NCBI RefSeq assembly: GCF_025499425.1
Contig: NZ_JAIMCB010000014.1
Span: forward strand, 1-64,000
DNA from: Acidiferrimicrobium sp. IK
Lineage (GTDB): Bacteria; Actinomycetota; Acidimicrobiia; Acidimicrobiales; Palsa-688
DNA: 64,000 nt
Direction of reading: 5' to 3'
A program made the translations under genes and the position numbers. How positions within the stretch are numbered: the stretch's first letter is position 1; each line of letters opens with the position of its first letter. Shown piece after piece: positions 1-12,455 of this stretch. The notes under the pieces are model-generated. The model worked only from the letters and a program-made list of their open reading frames with translations. It was not told where the DNA came from and did not search any database.

Positions 1-85
1 GCCACCGCCGCCTCCAACACGGCGAGGCGATCGGCGGCGTCCACCCCACCAGCCTGCCCGGCGTCGCGCGCTCCGTGGTGGACCC

Positions 86-1378
86 TCACTCACCGCGCGA
101 CCAACACCTCGCTAAACAAGTACGCTCGGCCTTCGTATCCGACGCGAATCTGCTCATCCAGACGCCGAGCCAACCGCGCTCCCGCAGGCCTTCCTCACCC
201 AGCAGTGCCATGAGCGTCCGAGGGTAGCGGCGGCACTTGCTTCGAAGTCGCCCGGCAACGTACTCAAAGAGCTCCGTGTAGGCGTTGCGCGCTTCCTCCG
301 CCTGCCCATAGTGCGGCTGGAAGCCCCTATGTACCGTGCCGTTTCGGACCTGGTAGAGCTTCTCCCAGTACCTGCCGAGCGGCGTGGACGGCACTATAGC
401 GTCCCACTGACCCCCAAGTTTGTTCTTCCATAATGTCTTGACCAGCGGCGCAAAGGCGGGTTCGTTAGCGAGTTCCTCGTCGATTTCTCGCTTTGTGCGC
501 CCTCGTCGACCAAGAGCATGCGATAGGTGTCAAAGAGGAGGGCCTCTGCAGCCGTTTGTAGTCCCACGATTGCACTCGGGGCGTCACCCGTCCGCTGCAG
601 AGTGTCATCAACTCGGCCCAGCCAGAGCAATGCACGAATGAAGGGCGCGTCGTTCTGCACTCGCCTCAGACCATCCTTGAACTGCGCTTCGGTGAATGGA
701 GCCTTGCTCAGCATCTTCTGCCTCAAATGGAAATCCGGAAACATCATCATGTCGGTGACATGATGCCACTTGCGATCGTGGAGAGTGATCGCCCCGATTA
801 CGATGCCGGGCTTAAAGTCCTGAGCGACGACCGTACGCAGACGGAAGTCCTGCGTCGCGACCATCACGGCCTGAAGGAAAAGACTGAAGAAGCTCAAACA
901 ACGGTGAAACGTATAACCTTTTGTCTGCAGGACCCTCGCCTTGGGCAATGGCCCCCTGCGTCTCTAGCGTGACCCACTGCTCATATTCGGCGAGTTTGTT
1001 CTCGGCGAAGCGCTCCGCGGGCCCCTCCGAAGCGTCGTGGTTATAATATCGCTTAAGAGTGGGGGCCGCCCCAAGAGGCCGCATTGGGATGCCAGCGGTC
1101 CTATTGGTGAAGACTCGAATATTGATTGTGGGGTGAGGGCCGAAGACCTTGGTTGCCGCTGGGTCAACGAACGCATGGGGGAAGGTGACGGTGTGCCCGA
1201 GGTGGTCCGGTATGCCGAGCAGGAAGGGAATGCGACCAGTGAATGTTGCGACATACGGGCCGCTGATGCCATCGAACGGGTCGTCGGTCTCGATCTCGGG
1301 GGGATCTAGCTCCACAGGCTGCCACGCTAGAGGCCTTCCCGATCGCCCGCGATGTCGCAGACACACACCAATCCCCAC
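86..1378 (-). pseudogene. Broken HEPN-like gene, two opposite frameshifts
   Basis: One protein of roughly 420 residues can be read only by changing frame twice. Codons from 1378 read well to about 880 (ending near LYVSPLFELLQSF). The frame offset by one then reads from about 885 to about 490 (QDFKPGIVIGAITLHDRK, then LLFDTYRMLLVDEG), and the first frame resumes (IDEELANEPAFAPLVKTLW) to the stop at 86. The shifts look like one extra base in a T run near 880 and one missing base near 490. The last part holds KLYQVRNGTVHRG, an RX4H motif typical of HEPN domains, which are often RNases in defence or toxin systems. The stretch looks less GC-rich than its surroundings, suggesting acquisition. The frameshifts could be sequencing errors, but other genes here are intact. 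The HEPN assignment is by motif only. Confidence 0.5.
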
Positions 1379-1487
1379 GGCCTAGTCCAAGGCCTGCCTT
1401 CGAACTGGACGATCCGCCCGACGGTTCGTCCGCTAAGCGGAGGGAATCGCTGGTCACCTGCCTGTCGGTCGGCTTGACTTCCTGGCC

Positions 1488-2042
1488 GTGGACGACGACT
1501 ACCGAGACCGGCTCGCCGGCAAGCTAGCCCCAGAGACCGTCCGCCGTTCCCTCGTGCAGGCCGGTGCCATCCTCACCGGCTATGAGCTGGTCAGATCGTC
1601 GATCATGGACGGCGTACGCGGCTTCTTCACCCTCGGGCTACGCCCCGCCCCCGACTCTGGGTACGAGACCCATGTCCTCGCCCTCGCCCCCGGTAAACCG
1701 TTCCAGGCGTCAGTGGCCTGGCTTGTCAGTATGGACGCATTGCACCCGGAGCATGTCCAGGCCTTGGAGAAAATCCGGGCGCACCGCCATAAGATCGCAC
1801 ACGAGCTGGCCAACCTCCTAGTCAACCTCGACGCCGAAGTCGACACGTGCGTCCTTTCAGACCTCCGCGATGTCATGGCTGCCCTGGACCGGTTCTGGAT
1901 CGGCATCGACGTGCAGACCAACCCGGACTTCGATGGCGTCGACGTCGAACTCGACGGAGCGCAGACCGGCGCCGGGATCCTGTTCGACTACCTCCTCGGT
2001 CTCGCTGACACCGAGAGCACCGACGACCCTCTCAGCGGCTAG
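1488..2042 (+). CDS. Hypothetical protein with HEPN-like RX4H motif
   Basis: A 184-residue protein starting at GTG; I do not recognise the family. It is predicted to be mostly helical with an acidic C-terminus. Residues 95-108 include RAHRHKIAHE, where R100 and H105 fit the RX4H signature of HEPN domains. It is divergent from the broken HEPN-like gene and sits within an integrative element next to excisionase and integrase genes. A role in defence or in an RNase toxin module is therefore possible, but this rests on one motif and context. There is no signal peptide or membrane segment. Confidence 0.55.
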   Translation: MDDDYRDRLAGKLAPETVRRSLVQAGAILTGYELVRSSIMDGVRGFFTLGLRPAPDSGYETHVLALAPGKPFQASVAWLVSMDALHPEHVQALEKIRAHRHKIAHELANLLVNLDAEVDTCVLSDLRDVMAALDRFWIGIDVQTNPDFDGVDVELDGAQTGAGILFDYLLGLADTESTDDPLSG

Positions 2043-2446
2043 ATGCGTTCGGGCCGCCCCCAGCGGATCCCGTCGAGGGGCCAGCCATGTCGAGCGTGCG
2101 CGCCGAATCCTTGACAAGGTCCCGGTGGGGGCGCCGGCGCGCAGAACGACGCCGCTGGAGGGCCGGAAGTGGCCATCAGCGGACGACCGAACCGGCGATC
2201 TGTTGTGGTTCGGAGCTCTCGAACAGCCTGCCCGCCAGGGATAGTTGCGGAGGATGGTGTGGCTGACGGTCGGGAACGAACGGCCACCAAGGATCCTGGT
2301 GTGAGCCCCAGCGTGCTGAGCGCCGCCGGTCGTCCTGTTGGGGCTCGAGCTACGTCCCGTGGCTGGGAGAAGGCGGCGGATGTTGCATATCGCCAGTTCG
2401 TTTCCCCATATGCCCTCGTCCACCAGTTGAGACGGAGGCAAGACCC
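2043..2446. other. Intergenic region, no convincing gene
   Basis: About 400 bases between the HEPN-like gene and the HTH gene. Short open frames exist on both strands, but none has a plausible start with a ribosome site or a protein-like composition. A GGAGG at 2434-2438 serves the gene starting at 2447. Confidence 0.5.
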
Positions 2447-2902
2447 ATGATGTCCACCCGCATCGTTGTCGTTCACGGCCCGGTCACCCCGGAGCTGGCG
2501 CTCACACTGGAGAGTGCCGGGCTCACGGTGGTGGCGGCCGGTGCGGACACGACCATCTACGGCAGCCCGCAGGAGCCGCCCACGACACCAGCCCCATCCG
2601 AGGCGCCCGCGGTTGCACCGGCGCTGCTCACCGTCCCCGAGGCCGCCGCCCGGTTGGGTGTCGGCCGCTCGAGCGTCTACCGGCTGATCGACAGTGGCGA
2701 GCTCGAGGTGGTACACGTCGGCCGGTCGGTCCGGGTCCCCGCAGGAGCGATCGACGACCTGGTGGAACGGCTCCGGCGCCGCCCCGGCCGTCGGGCCGGC
2801 GACCGGGGCGGTGCCGGTCGCGACGCGGTCGTAGGATCGGGCAGCGAGGAGCCGTCATCGCCGGTCGCTCCTCCGGCGCTCCAGCTCTCCGAGCACGTCT
2901 GA
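2447..2902 (+). CDS. Excisionase-family HTH DNA-binding protein
   Basis: A 151-residue protein starting at an ATGATG pair, with GGAGG eight bases upstream. Residues 61-110 (LLTVPEAAARLGVGRSSVY and what follows) are the MerR-like winged HTH of excisionase / helix-turn-helix 17 type proteins, including the GELEVVHVGRSVRVP wing. The first ~60 residues form an uncharacterised beta-alpha segment and a proline-rich linker; the C-terminus is basic, then low complexity. It lies 16 bases before the integrase gene on the same strand, the usual place for a recombination directionality factor or an integrase regulator. Confidence 0.75.
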   Translation: MMSTRIVVVHGPVTPELALTLESAGLTVVAAGADTTIYGSPQEPPTTPAPSEAPAVAPALLTVPEAAARLGVGRSSVYRLIDSGELEVVHVGRSVRVPAGAIDDLVERLRRRPGRRAGDRGGAGRDAVVGSGSEEPSSPVAPPALQLSEHV

Positions 2903-2918
2903 CAGGCGGACGCAGCAC

Positions 2919-4196
2919 ATGGCTCACGTTCAGAAACGGTTGACCCCCAGCGGCGAGGCCCGCTACGACGTCCGCTGGCGGGTGGGAGGAGCGCAGCGCA
3001 AGCGCAGCTTCCTTCGTGCTCGGGACGCCGACGCGTTCCGACGTCGGATCGAGGCCGAAGAGGACGCCGGCCCGCTGCTCGACCCGCAGCGGGGCAACAT
3101 CACCATCGTCGAGTACGCCCCCGCCTGGCTGGCCATGCGACGCAAGCCCGACGGCCAGCCGCTGGCGCCCAGGACCGTCGAGTTCTACCGGGACATGATG
3201 AACCGCCACATCCTGCCGAGGCTCGGGACCCGCACGCTGTCGTCGCTGCGGATCGAGGACGTGCGCCGCTGGCATGCAGCGGTCACCGACCAGGCCGGCG
3301 CCATCACCGCGGCCAAGGCCTACCGGCTGCTGCGGGTGATCCTCAACACCGCGGTGGAGGACGAGCGCATCGCTTCCAACCCGTGCAAGATCCGCGGGGC
3401 CGGCGTGGAGCGCAGCCCGGAACGGCCCTTCGTCGACGCCGACATCGTGCTGCGCCTCGCCGGGGCGATCGAGGAGCGCTACAGCGCCCTCGTGCTGCTC
3501 TCCGGGTTCGGTGGTCTCCGCCTCGGCGAGCTTCTCGGCCTCCAGCGCTGCGACATCGACATCGAACACCACCAGGTCCGGGTGGTCCGCCAAACCGTGG
3601 AACTCAAGAAAGGGGCGCGGGTCACCACCGCACCCAAGACCGACGCCGGCCGGCGGATCGTCCACCTCCCGACCATGGTCACCGCCGCCCTGGTCGAGCA
3701 CCTCTCCCGCTACGTTGACGCCGACGCCACCGCCCCGGTATTCACCGGACCCCTGTCGGAAGGACTCCGCCGGGCCACCCTCTACAAGGCCTGGCACCTC
3801 GCCCGGGCCGAGGTCGGCGTCCCGGACCTCCACCTCCACGACCTGCGCCACGCCGCCGGCACCCTCGCCGCCCAGCAAGGCGCCAGCGTCCGGGAACTGA
3901 TGGCCCGGCTCGGCCACGCATCCCCGGCCGCAGCGCAGCGCTATCAGCACGCCGCAGTGCGTCGAGATGCCGTGATTGCCGCCGCACTCGACGAAGTTCT
4001 ATTGGCCGCAACTCGCCTAGAAGGCGGACCGGACCTCCCGCTGCTGCGCCATCTGTGCGCCATCGACGTCCGAGAAATACCCCTACCCGCACCCGGTATC
4101 AATCCAGAAACCACCCTTGACCAGGAGGTTTCCGAGAGCGAGCGACGGGAATCGAACCCGCGTTCTCAGCTTGGGAAGCTGATGTTCTGCCTCTGA
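2919..4196 (+). CDS. int: Tyrosine site-specific integrase
   Basis: A 425-residue phage/ICE-type tyrosine recombinase. The N-terminal Arm-like domain and SAM-like core-binding domain cover about residues 1-165. The catalytic domain shows R201 (GGLRLGELLGL), K240 (PKTDAGRR), H307 and R310 (LHDLRHAAGTL), H333 (LGHAS) and the nucleophile Y342 (RYQHA). It would join attP of the element to a chromosomal attB. The final ~20 codons (SERRESNPRSQLGKLMFCL) are the antisense of tRNA-Gly, so the stop codon is supplied by the attachment site. This indicates that the integrase gene abuts the right att site. The element lies to the left, with its other end outside the window. Confidence 0.9.
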   Translation: MAHVQKRLTPSGEARYDVRWRVGGAQRKRSFLRARDADAFRRRIEAEEDAGPLLDPQRGNITIVEYAPAWLAMRRKPDGQPLAPRTVEFYRDMMNRHILPRLGTRTLSSLRIEDVRRWHAAVTDQAGAITAAKAYRLLRVILNTAVEDERIASNPCKIRGAGVERSPERPFVDADIVLRLAGAIEERYSALVLLSGFGGLRLGELLGLQRCDIDIEHHQVRVVRQTVELKKGARVTTAPKTDAGRRIVHLPTMVTAALVEHLSRYVDADATAPVFTGPLSEGLRRATLYKAWHLARAEVGVPDLHLHDLRHAAGTLAAQQGASVRELMARLGHASPAAAQRYQHAAVRRDAVIAAALDEVLLAATRLEGGPDLPLLRHLCAIDVREIPLPAPGINPETTLDQEVSESERRESNPRSQLGKLMFCL

Positions 4197-4207
4197 ACTA
4201 CGCTCGC
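4137..4207 (-). tRNA. tRNA-Gly(CCC), probable attachment site
   Basis: A complete cloverleaf on the minus strand. The 7-bp acceptor stem GCGAGCG/CGCTCGC (4201-4207 with 4138-4144) is followed by U73, as expected for bacterial tRNA-Gly. The anticodon stem TCAGC/GCTGA holds the loop TTCCCAA, giving anticodon CCC. The T arm contains GGGTTCGAATCCC. CCA is not encoded. The integrase frame enters the 3' half from the opposite strand, the usual arrangement when a tRNA 3' end serves as attB. Confidence 0.95.
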
Positions 4208-4351
4208 AGCAGGTCGACAGACTAGCCGAGGTGCCGCCGCTGCGCAGGTAGGTGGGCCGTGACCGTCCCGGCAGCGGTGATCCCGCCGGCGCCGGTGGAC
4301 CCGTGAACCGCTCGATCGCCGGCGACCGCCCGGGCGCCGGCGCGTTGCGTT

Positions 4352-5581
4352 TCAGCCCTCGCGGACCGGCGAGCCAGTTTCGCCGAGGAGCTGGTCGAGC
4401 AGCCGCTCCTCGTGCACGACCTTCCGCTCCCGGTCGAAGGTCTCCTGCAAAGCCGCGTCCCACGGGGTGGGTGGAGCCCGGTGGGTGTCAGTAGGGAGGT
4501 CGGCGACGCCGGACGCCGCGTCGAGCGCGGCCAGGTAGTCGATGGCGTCCATCCGCCACGGAACCAGCCCCATCCGGTGCATCCGGGCGCAGATCCGCAG
4601 CCCCGATGCGTCGAAGTCGCCGTGATAGCGGAGGCGGGCCCCGGCAGCGAGCAGCTGCTCGAGCAAGACGACAGCGGTGGTTGAAGGGTTGCCGTTCAGC
4701 GCCACGACCGGGTGTGGCGTGCCGCGCTGCGCCGCGGCCTCGACCACGCGGGGGTTCTCCACCACGAGGACGTCGGTGCCAGCTGCGAGGGCCACCGGGT
4801 GCGACCGGAGCGCCATCTGCGTCAGGTGGAGCGGGATTCGCAGTTCGAGCGCGGTGGCCACCAAGGGCGCCAACGGCGACTCGGTGCTCAGGCGCAGCCC
4901 GAAGGTGAGGACCGGGGCCGAGACGAGGTCCAGCTCGACACCCGCCGCCTCCCACGCCCGCCGGCCGATCTGGTCGTGGCGGACCTCGAGGGCCTTGGTG
5001 ACCGCAGCCTCCTCCCGGGTGCCCCAGTCCAGGGCGTGGGCGGACGCGAGGACCGTGGCGGCCAGGTCGACCCGGCTGCGGGCGTCACCCAGCTCGACAG
5101 CCGAGAGCACGGCCCGGACCCTCCTGATGAACCCGACGGCCTGCTCCGTGTCGAGGCCGGCGAGGGTGCCGGCGCGCACCACCGAATCGATCCACTCGCC
5201 AGCCCACGGCTCGGGCCACCCGGCCACTTCGTAGCGGGCGGCGCTGCGGGCCTCGGCCATCCGCCGGCGGGCCTCCCGCCTGCGGGCCGGCTCTTTCGAC
5301 ACCGCGCACCCCACCCCGGCGAGGACGGCCTCGAGGTCGTCGCCGGCGCCCAAGGCCCGCAGTCTGGCCTCCAGTAGCGCCAGGTCGACGGTGGCGCCGA
5401 CCTCGGCGCCAGTCAGGCCCTTCAGCAGGAACCGTCCCTGGGAGGTGAGGGCCGGCACCCGAAGCCGACCCCGGTGGTCCAACCCGGTCCGCTCGAGACG
5501 ATCCTTCACAGCGCGCCAGAACCCTGCCAGCGCCGGGTCGGCCAACGACCCCTCCACTGGCGCTCGGGATCCGCCGGTCAC
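4352..5581 (-). CDS. jetD: Wadjet type II nuclease subunit JetD (DUF2399)
   Basis: A 409-residue DUF2399/TIGR02679-type protein. The C-terminal half has a Toprim-like fold with E275 (VVENPRVVEAA) and the acidic pair D322/D324 (YHGDFDASGLRI), the expected metal-binding nuclease residues. In Wadjet systems JetD cleaves closed circular DNA after the SMC complex has extruded it. The GTG start at 5581 overlaps the jetB stop as GTGA, so translation is coupled. It is the last gene of the operon; 144 bases separate it from tRNA-Gly. The family assignment is from remembered hallmarks and full agreement of all four partners. Confidence 0.88.
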   Translation of the reverse strand: MTGGSRAPVEGSLADPALAGFWRAVKDRLERTGLDHRGRLRVPALTSQGRFLLKGLTGAEVGATVDLALLEARLRALGAGDDLEAVLAGVGCAVSKEPARRREARRRMAEARSAARYEVAGWPEPWAGEWIDSVVRAGTLAGLDTEQAVGFIRRVRAVLSAVELGDARSRVDLAATVLASAHALDWGTREEAAVTKALEVRHDQIGRRAWEAAGVELDLVSAPVLTFGLRLSTESPLAPLVATALELRIPLHLTQMALRSHPVALAAGTDVLVVENPRVVEAAAQRGTPHPVVALNGNPSTTAVVLLEQLLAAGARLRYHGDFDASGLRICARMHRMGLVPWRMDAIDYLAALDAASGVADLPTDTHRAPPTPWDAALQETFDRERKVVHEERLLDQLLGETGSPVREG

Positions 5582-6683
5582 AGCAGCGTGTCCTGCGCCG
5601 CCGCCGGTGCGAAGCGGGCGGCGGCCGGCAGGAGGCGCACGCCAGGCGGGTTGTCCCGGTGCTCGGCGAGGCGCATGCCGACCAGCAGATCGACGGCCCG
5701 ACGTGCCAAGCGGTCCGGGGCACCCACCAGGTCCTTGGCCCAGTGCCGGGCGTGGGTGCCGGCCAGACGCCCGATCACCGCGTCGATCTCTGCCGGATCC
5801 CACCACCCCCCGGCTCGGGCGCGCATGACCGCAATGAGCAGCAGCGCTGCGTGCCCTTCGGTGCCGCCGGCCGGGAACCGCGTGTCGGCCAGGTCGCCGC
5901 TCGGGTCGATGGCGGCGACCCCCTCGGCCCGAGCTTCGAGCAAGAGCCCGAACGTCTCCTCCAGGTAGCGGGCCTCGTCGCCGAGGCGGCGGCGCAGCTC
6001 GCTCCACTCGGCCTCGGTGAGGTCGTCGCGGTAGAGGACCGGTTCTTCTACCAACCGTGCCCGCAACCACTGCCTGGTGGCACCACGCCGGTCGGCGGCG
6101 GCCAGCAGCGACGCCGCGTCGGGAGCGGAGAGGGCTGGCAGGGCCAGCGAAGCGATCCGGTCCGGGCGCAGGCGCAAAACGGCGTCCGCTCCTTCGTCCC
6201 TGGCGTAGGCGTCGACGTGGTCGTGCAGCTCCACCGCCAGGCCGTGGTCGATCATCCAGCGCAGCGCGGTGACGAGGGCACGCCGCCCGCTCAGGTCGGA
6301 GGGCAGCTCGACGCCGGCGTCCACCGCGGAGGAGCGGATGGCGTCGACCAGGTCCCGCAGGCTGATGACCGCCGGGCCGGCGACGGTGGTGGCCAGCACC
6401 AGGACCAGCACCGCCAGCTCCAGCTGGTAGAGGGCGCGGCCGCTGGCAGTCCGCAACGGCCGGGCACTTGCCACGCCGCTCTTGTACAGACGGGCGGTGT
6501 CCGCGTCCACGTCCAGGCGGTAGCCGAGTCTTTGGGTGAAGGCCCGGTCCAGCTCCGCCTCGTGGCGGCGGATGAGGGCAAAGCTGGCCGGGTCGTGTTC
6601 TCGGCAGGTGAGTGGGGCGGCTAGCAGCACGCGGGCGGCGCTGCGGCGTTCGGTTGCCGCCTGCGGGTCGCTGTCGGGCCTGT

Positions 6684-6687
<4 letters not shown>
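5578..6687 (-). CDS. jetB: Wadjet type II subunit JetB (DUF2398)
   Basis: A 369-residue DUF2398/TIGR02678-type protein (MksE-like kite/winged-helix accessory subunit). The start at 6687 is ATG overlapping the jetA stop as ATGA. The N-terminal region (ALIRRHEAELDRAFTQRLGY then LYKSGVASARPL) and the central LYQLELAVLVLVL segment fit the family. Its role would be to bridge the JetC SMC arms and the JetA kleisin. The open frame extends further upstream, but only in the frame antisense to nothing useful; the overlap start matches the family length. Confidence 0.85.
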
Positions 6688-8278
<1,591 letters not shown>

Positions 8279-8285
<7 letters not shown>

Positions 8286-11200
8286 GGGGTCAGTCCGGCG
8301 TTGCGCTCCCAGCGGGAGTGCTCGAGGACGATGACGCCGAGCCCCGCGTCGCGGATGACCTCGGTGATGGCCAGTTCGGGGATCGTGGCGTGGGTCCCCC
8401 ACAGCCGTTCACTGGTAGCGATGAAGTCCAAGTCGAGCTCCACGAGCAGGCCGAACAGCTTGGGATGATTGTCCTCGGACACCTTGGCGAACGCGTCGTC
8501 CAGGAGCAGGAAGCGGGGCGCCTCGGGGGCCACCTCGGCGAGCGAGTCGCACGACGCGGCCACCGCCGCGAACAGCGGCAGATAGCAGACGATCTTCTTC
8601 TCCCCCTCCGACAGCGCGCTGCGCCGGGTGAGCCGCTCCACGGGGCGTCCTGGCCGGCGGAGCATGACGGTGATGTCGAACCAGTTGCGGTAGTCGAGGA
8701 CGTCGCCGACCAGGTCACGGTAGGGGGCCTCGGGCCGGTCCCGGCGGGCGGCGTCTAGGCGGGCGGACAAGGCGGCGCGCAGCCGCTGGTCCTCGCCGGC
8801 GGTTCGCAGATCCGGCGGTCTCGACAGGAGGTCGATGGTGGTCGTCAGTTCGCCGTCGAGGTCGTCCTTGCGGCGCCAGCGCAGCGACACGCCGATGCCG
8901 TGCGCGGTCGTGATGGCGTCCAGGCGGGCGTTCATCCGGGCCACCAGGTCCCCGGCGGCGTGGAGCTTCTCGGCCACCTCCCGGGCGACGAGACCCTGCA
9001 GGAGGTTGCGGAGGGCGGCGTCCTGCTCGCTGGAGAGGAGGCTGGTGAGGTCACCCAGTTGGGTGGTCACCACCCGGGCGGCCTGCACGAGGGGCAGCTG
9101 GGCGGCGGGCCCGGTGACGTCGATGGTCAGGGGGAGCCGCTCGTCGGGTTGGCGATCCTCGGCGTCCCATCCGGCGCTGAGGGCGTCACGTCGCTGCCGC
9201 AGCGACTGGCGAACGCTGTCGGCGGTCACACCCGGCCGCCGCGGCGCCGGGACGGCGCCCTCGATCCGCTGCACCAGAGTGCGCAACCCCACCGGGGTCT
9301 CCTCCACCGGTTGGCGAAGGACCTCGGGCTCGTCGGTGGCCGCGTCGAGCACACCGGGGACGGCCAGCGCCGCCCGAACACCTGGCAGGGCGGCGGCGCA
9401 GGCGTGGCTGGCCGAATCTGCCGCCCGGCGGCGCTCGTCGGCCCGGGCGACCGCCGCGGCGTGGCGCGCCGCGGCATCGGTGACAGCCTGACGGGCCGCC
9501 TCCAAGTCCGTCGCGACCGCCAAGGCGTCGGCCCGGCAGGATTGCAACGCTTGCAGGACCTCGGCGTAGGCCGTCCCGATGCTGTCCTCCAGCGTTGCCA
9601 GGCGGGCCGCCATCGGGTCGAGCTGACCCCGGCTCGCGGCGAGGTGAGCGGCCGCCTCCCGTTGCGCTGCCGACGCCGCCCGGACCCGCTCGCCGGCCCG
9701 GGCGGCGTCGGCCTCCGCTCGGACCCACACGGTCAGGCGGGCGTCGACGTCACCGCAGAGCCCCTCCACCCCCTGCAGGTCGGCGGCTACCTGCCGGAGG
9801 CCCTCCTCAGCCGGAGGGAGGCCCAGGTTGGCTGCCACCCGGCGGGCCTTGTCGACGGCCTCGGCGTGCAGGCTGTCGGCCAGCTGCAGGGCCTGGTTGC
9901 GCGCCTCGAGCATCCCTCTCGCAGCCTGGGCTGCGGCCTCGGCGATCTCCACGGCGACGACGGCCCGCGCGACGTCGTCGCCGGCGGGGATGCGGGCCCG
10001 CAAGGCGATGGCGTCCTCGAGGGCGCGACGGCTTACGGTCAGCGCGGCGTCGGTCGCCTCGAGCGCCTGGCGGGCGGCGGCGACCACCGAGCGCGCCTCG
10101 GCCCGCTGCCGCTCGAGCGCCGCCCGTCTGGCGCTGCTGCCGATGTGCTCGGCGCGTTCCTTGCGGTGACGCCCCTGCAGGCGACCCACCCTGAACCGCC
10201 CGTCGACGGTGACGACGGTGTCCGCGCCCCCGCCGACCGGGTCAGCGCCGTCGCCTCCGTCGCTGCCTTCACCGGCGTTGAGCCTGCCGTCGAGAAGGTT
10301 GCCGTCGCCCGAGATGCTCTCGAGGAGGCGGCGTACCGCTTCGCCGTCGGGGCTGCCGTCCAGCTCGGCGTCGACCGCCAGCCACTGCGAAAGGGGGTGG
10401 GCGACGGCCGGACCGGCCGTGACCAGGAGGCTCCCGTCCGCGCTCTGGAGGTGACCGCCAGCAGCCAACTCGGCGCCGAGCAGCCCGGCGGCCTCCATGG
10501 CCGCCTCCAGCCCGGCGCGTCGCTCGGCGTCGACGCCGTCCCGGAAGTCAATGGCCTCGGCCAGGACGGTGCCACGATCGGCACGCTGCCAGTCCTGCCC
10601 GGGCGGCGTCGGGAGCGTCGCGGCCTCCAGGGCAGCGAGGCGGGACTCGGCCTGCGACACCTCGTCGGCCGCGGCGGAGCGAGCGGCGTCGAGACCGGCG
10701 ATGCCTCGCCGGTGATGGTCGATGGTCCCGGCGATGGCGTCGCCGAGAGCAGCGAGGACCGGGCCACGACCGCCGGCCAACTCATGCGGCAAGCCGGGGA
10801 TGCCGCCCGGGCCGCCCGGAGGGGCCGCGTCGCCTGGGTCCAGGCCGACCTCATGGCGGTGCCGGTCGTGGTCGGCGGCCCATGCGATCAGGGCGTATCG
10901 CCACTCTCCGGTGGCGGCAGCCAGCCGGACGCGGGCCTCGGTGTGAGCGTCGCGCCTGGCGGCGTCGTCGCTGCGGGCGGCCTCCAGGTCGGACGCGGCG
11001 CGCTGCACCTGCCGCTCGACGCCGTCCACCCGGCCGAGTTCGGTGCGCACCTCGTCGAGATCACCCCTGCGGTGGTTGACCGCGGCGCGCAGGTGCGCAA
11101 GCCCGTTGCGGACCACCGCGCTGGCACGGGCGGGCGCGTCGTCGGGGCCGGGCACGTCGGCGGGGCCGGCGGCGGCCGGGATGTCTGGAACGTCGGCGGA

Positions 11201-12370
11201 CAGGCCGGCGTGGACCACCGCCGCCGACAGCTCGCCCATCCGGCCGAGCAGCTCGCGGTGGTCCTCGGTGGCCCGGCGCCGGCCGCGGTCCAGCTCGGCA
11301 GCGGCCGCGTCCGACACGGCGCGGCGATCCTGGTGCTGGGCGGCGGCGCGCTCCACCGCCGCCTGGAGCGTGGCCACGTGTGCCCGCAGGTCCTCCAGCG
11401 CTCGGCCTTCGGCGTACGCGGGCGACGCCTCCAGCGCCTCGATCTCCGTTCGAACGCGGCGCTCCCCTGCGACCAGCTCCTCCACCCGCTGGCGTCCGGC
11501 GGTCTCCTCCCCCGCCGCGGCCGCGGCCTCGGCGTCAGCCCGGGTCGACTCCCGCTTGGCCCGCGCTTCCGCGGCCGCCAGCTCGGCAGCTTCTGCGGCG
11601 CGCCTGCGCAGATCACCCCGGATGTACTCGGTGTACATCTCGAGCAACGAGTCGAGGGCGGCTGCGGTGCGGGTCAGCTCGGCGACGTTGCGCCGGTGCT
11701 CCTCGAGCTCGTCGAGCGGTTGCGCGGCATCCTGGAGGGCCTGCTCCGACAGTGGGGGTAGGGCGTCGTGGAGGTGGCCGGGCAGCTCGACGTCGATCCG
11801 GTCGCCGACCCGGGGGCTGCGCACGATGTGCAGGAGCCGGATGTGCTGCTCCAGGTCGGCGCCGCCGTAAAGCCGGTTTCGCAGCTCGCTGCGGTAGAGG
11901 CTGCGTTGGTCGTGGCGGTATACCGGGTCGGCCCCGAGCTCGGCGCGCAGGCTCTCCATGCTCAGCGGGGTGCGGCCCTCGACCAGGTGCAGGTCAACGC
12001 CGGGGCGGCGCGAGGTGACAAACCACCACGTCGTGACCGTGTCACTGGCGCGGTTGGCTTTGATCCCGCAGCCGAAGCTCAGGTGCTCGCCGTCCTTGTC
12101 GACCTCCAGCCACAAGTAGCCGATGGGCTGCGCGTCCTCACGGCCGGCCAGCATCCAGGACTTGAGGACCGCGGTCTGCTCGCCGGCGGCGTCGATGCGC
12201 CTGGTGTCGCCGTCGAGGAGGAACGGCAGCAGCATGTTCATCGCCGTCGACTTCCCCGACCCGTTGACTCCCCGGAGGAGGAGACGCCCGCCGGCGAAGT
12301 GCAGGATCTCGTCGTCGTACTGGTAGACGTTGAGGATCCCGCCCCGGTTGAGCATCCAGCGCCCTGCCAT
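8279..12370 (-). CDS. jetC: Wadjet type II SMC ATPase JetC
   Basis: A 1363-residue SMC/SbcC-like ATPase of TIGR02680 type (EptC/MksB-like). Walker A GVNGSGKST is at residues 34-42 right after the N-terminal beta strands. Two long coiled-coil stretches rich in Ala, Glu and Arg flank a hinge-like middle. The signature LSEGEKK is near 1253 and Walker B LLLDDAF near 1288. Known function of the family is ATP-driven loop extrusion on plasmids, leading to cleavage by JetD. It is the first gene of the operon, starting with ATG 85 bases from a divergent flavoprotein gene, so the operon promoter should lie in that gap. Confidence 0.92.
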
Positions 12371-12455
12371 GTCCCGAGCCTAGAGACCGGCGCCGGGCAC
12401 CAGCACGCTCTGCCGTCCCCTTGCGCGCCGGTGCCGGACCGGTAACCGTGGAACG

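Noticed and set aside
2169-2450. 93-codon open frame before the HTH gene
   Set aside because: No ribosome site, no protein-like pattern, overlaps the real start.
8900-11761. A 953-codon open frame on the plus strand
   Set aside because: It is fully antisense to jetC and is caused by high GC at third positions; no family features.
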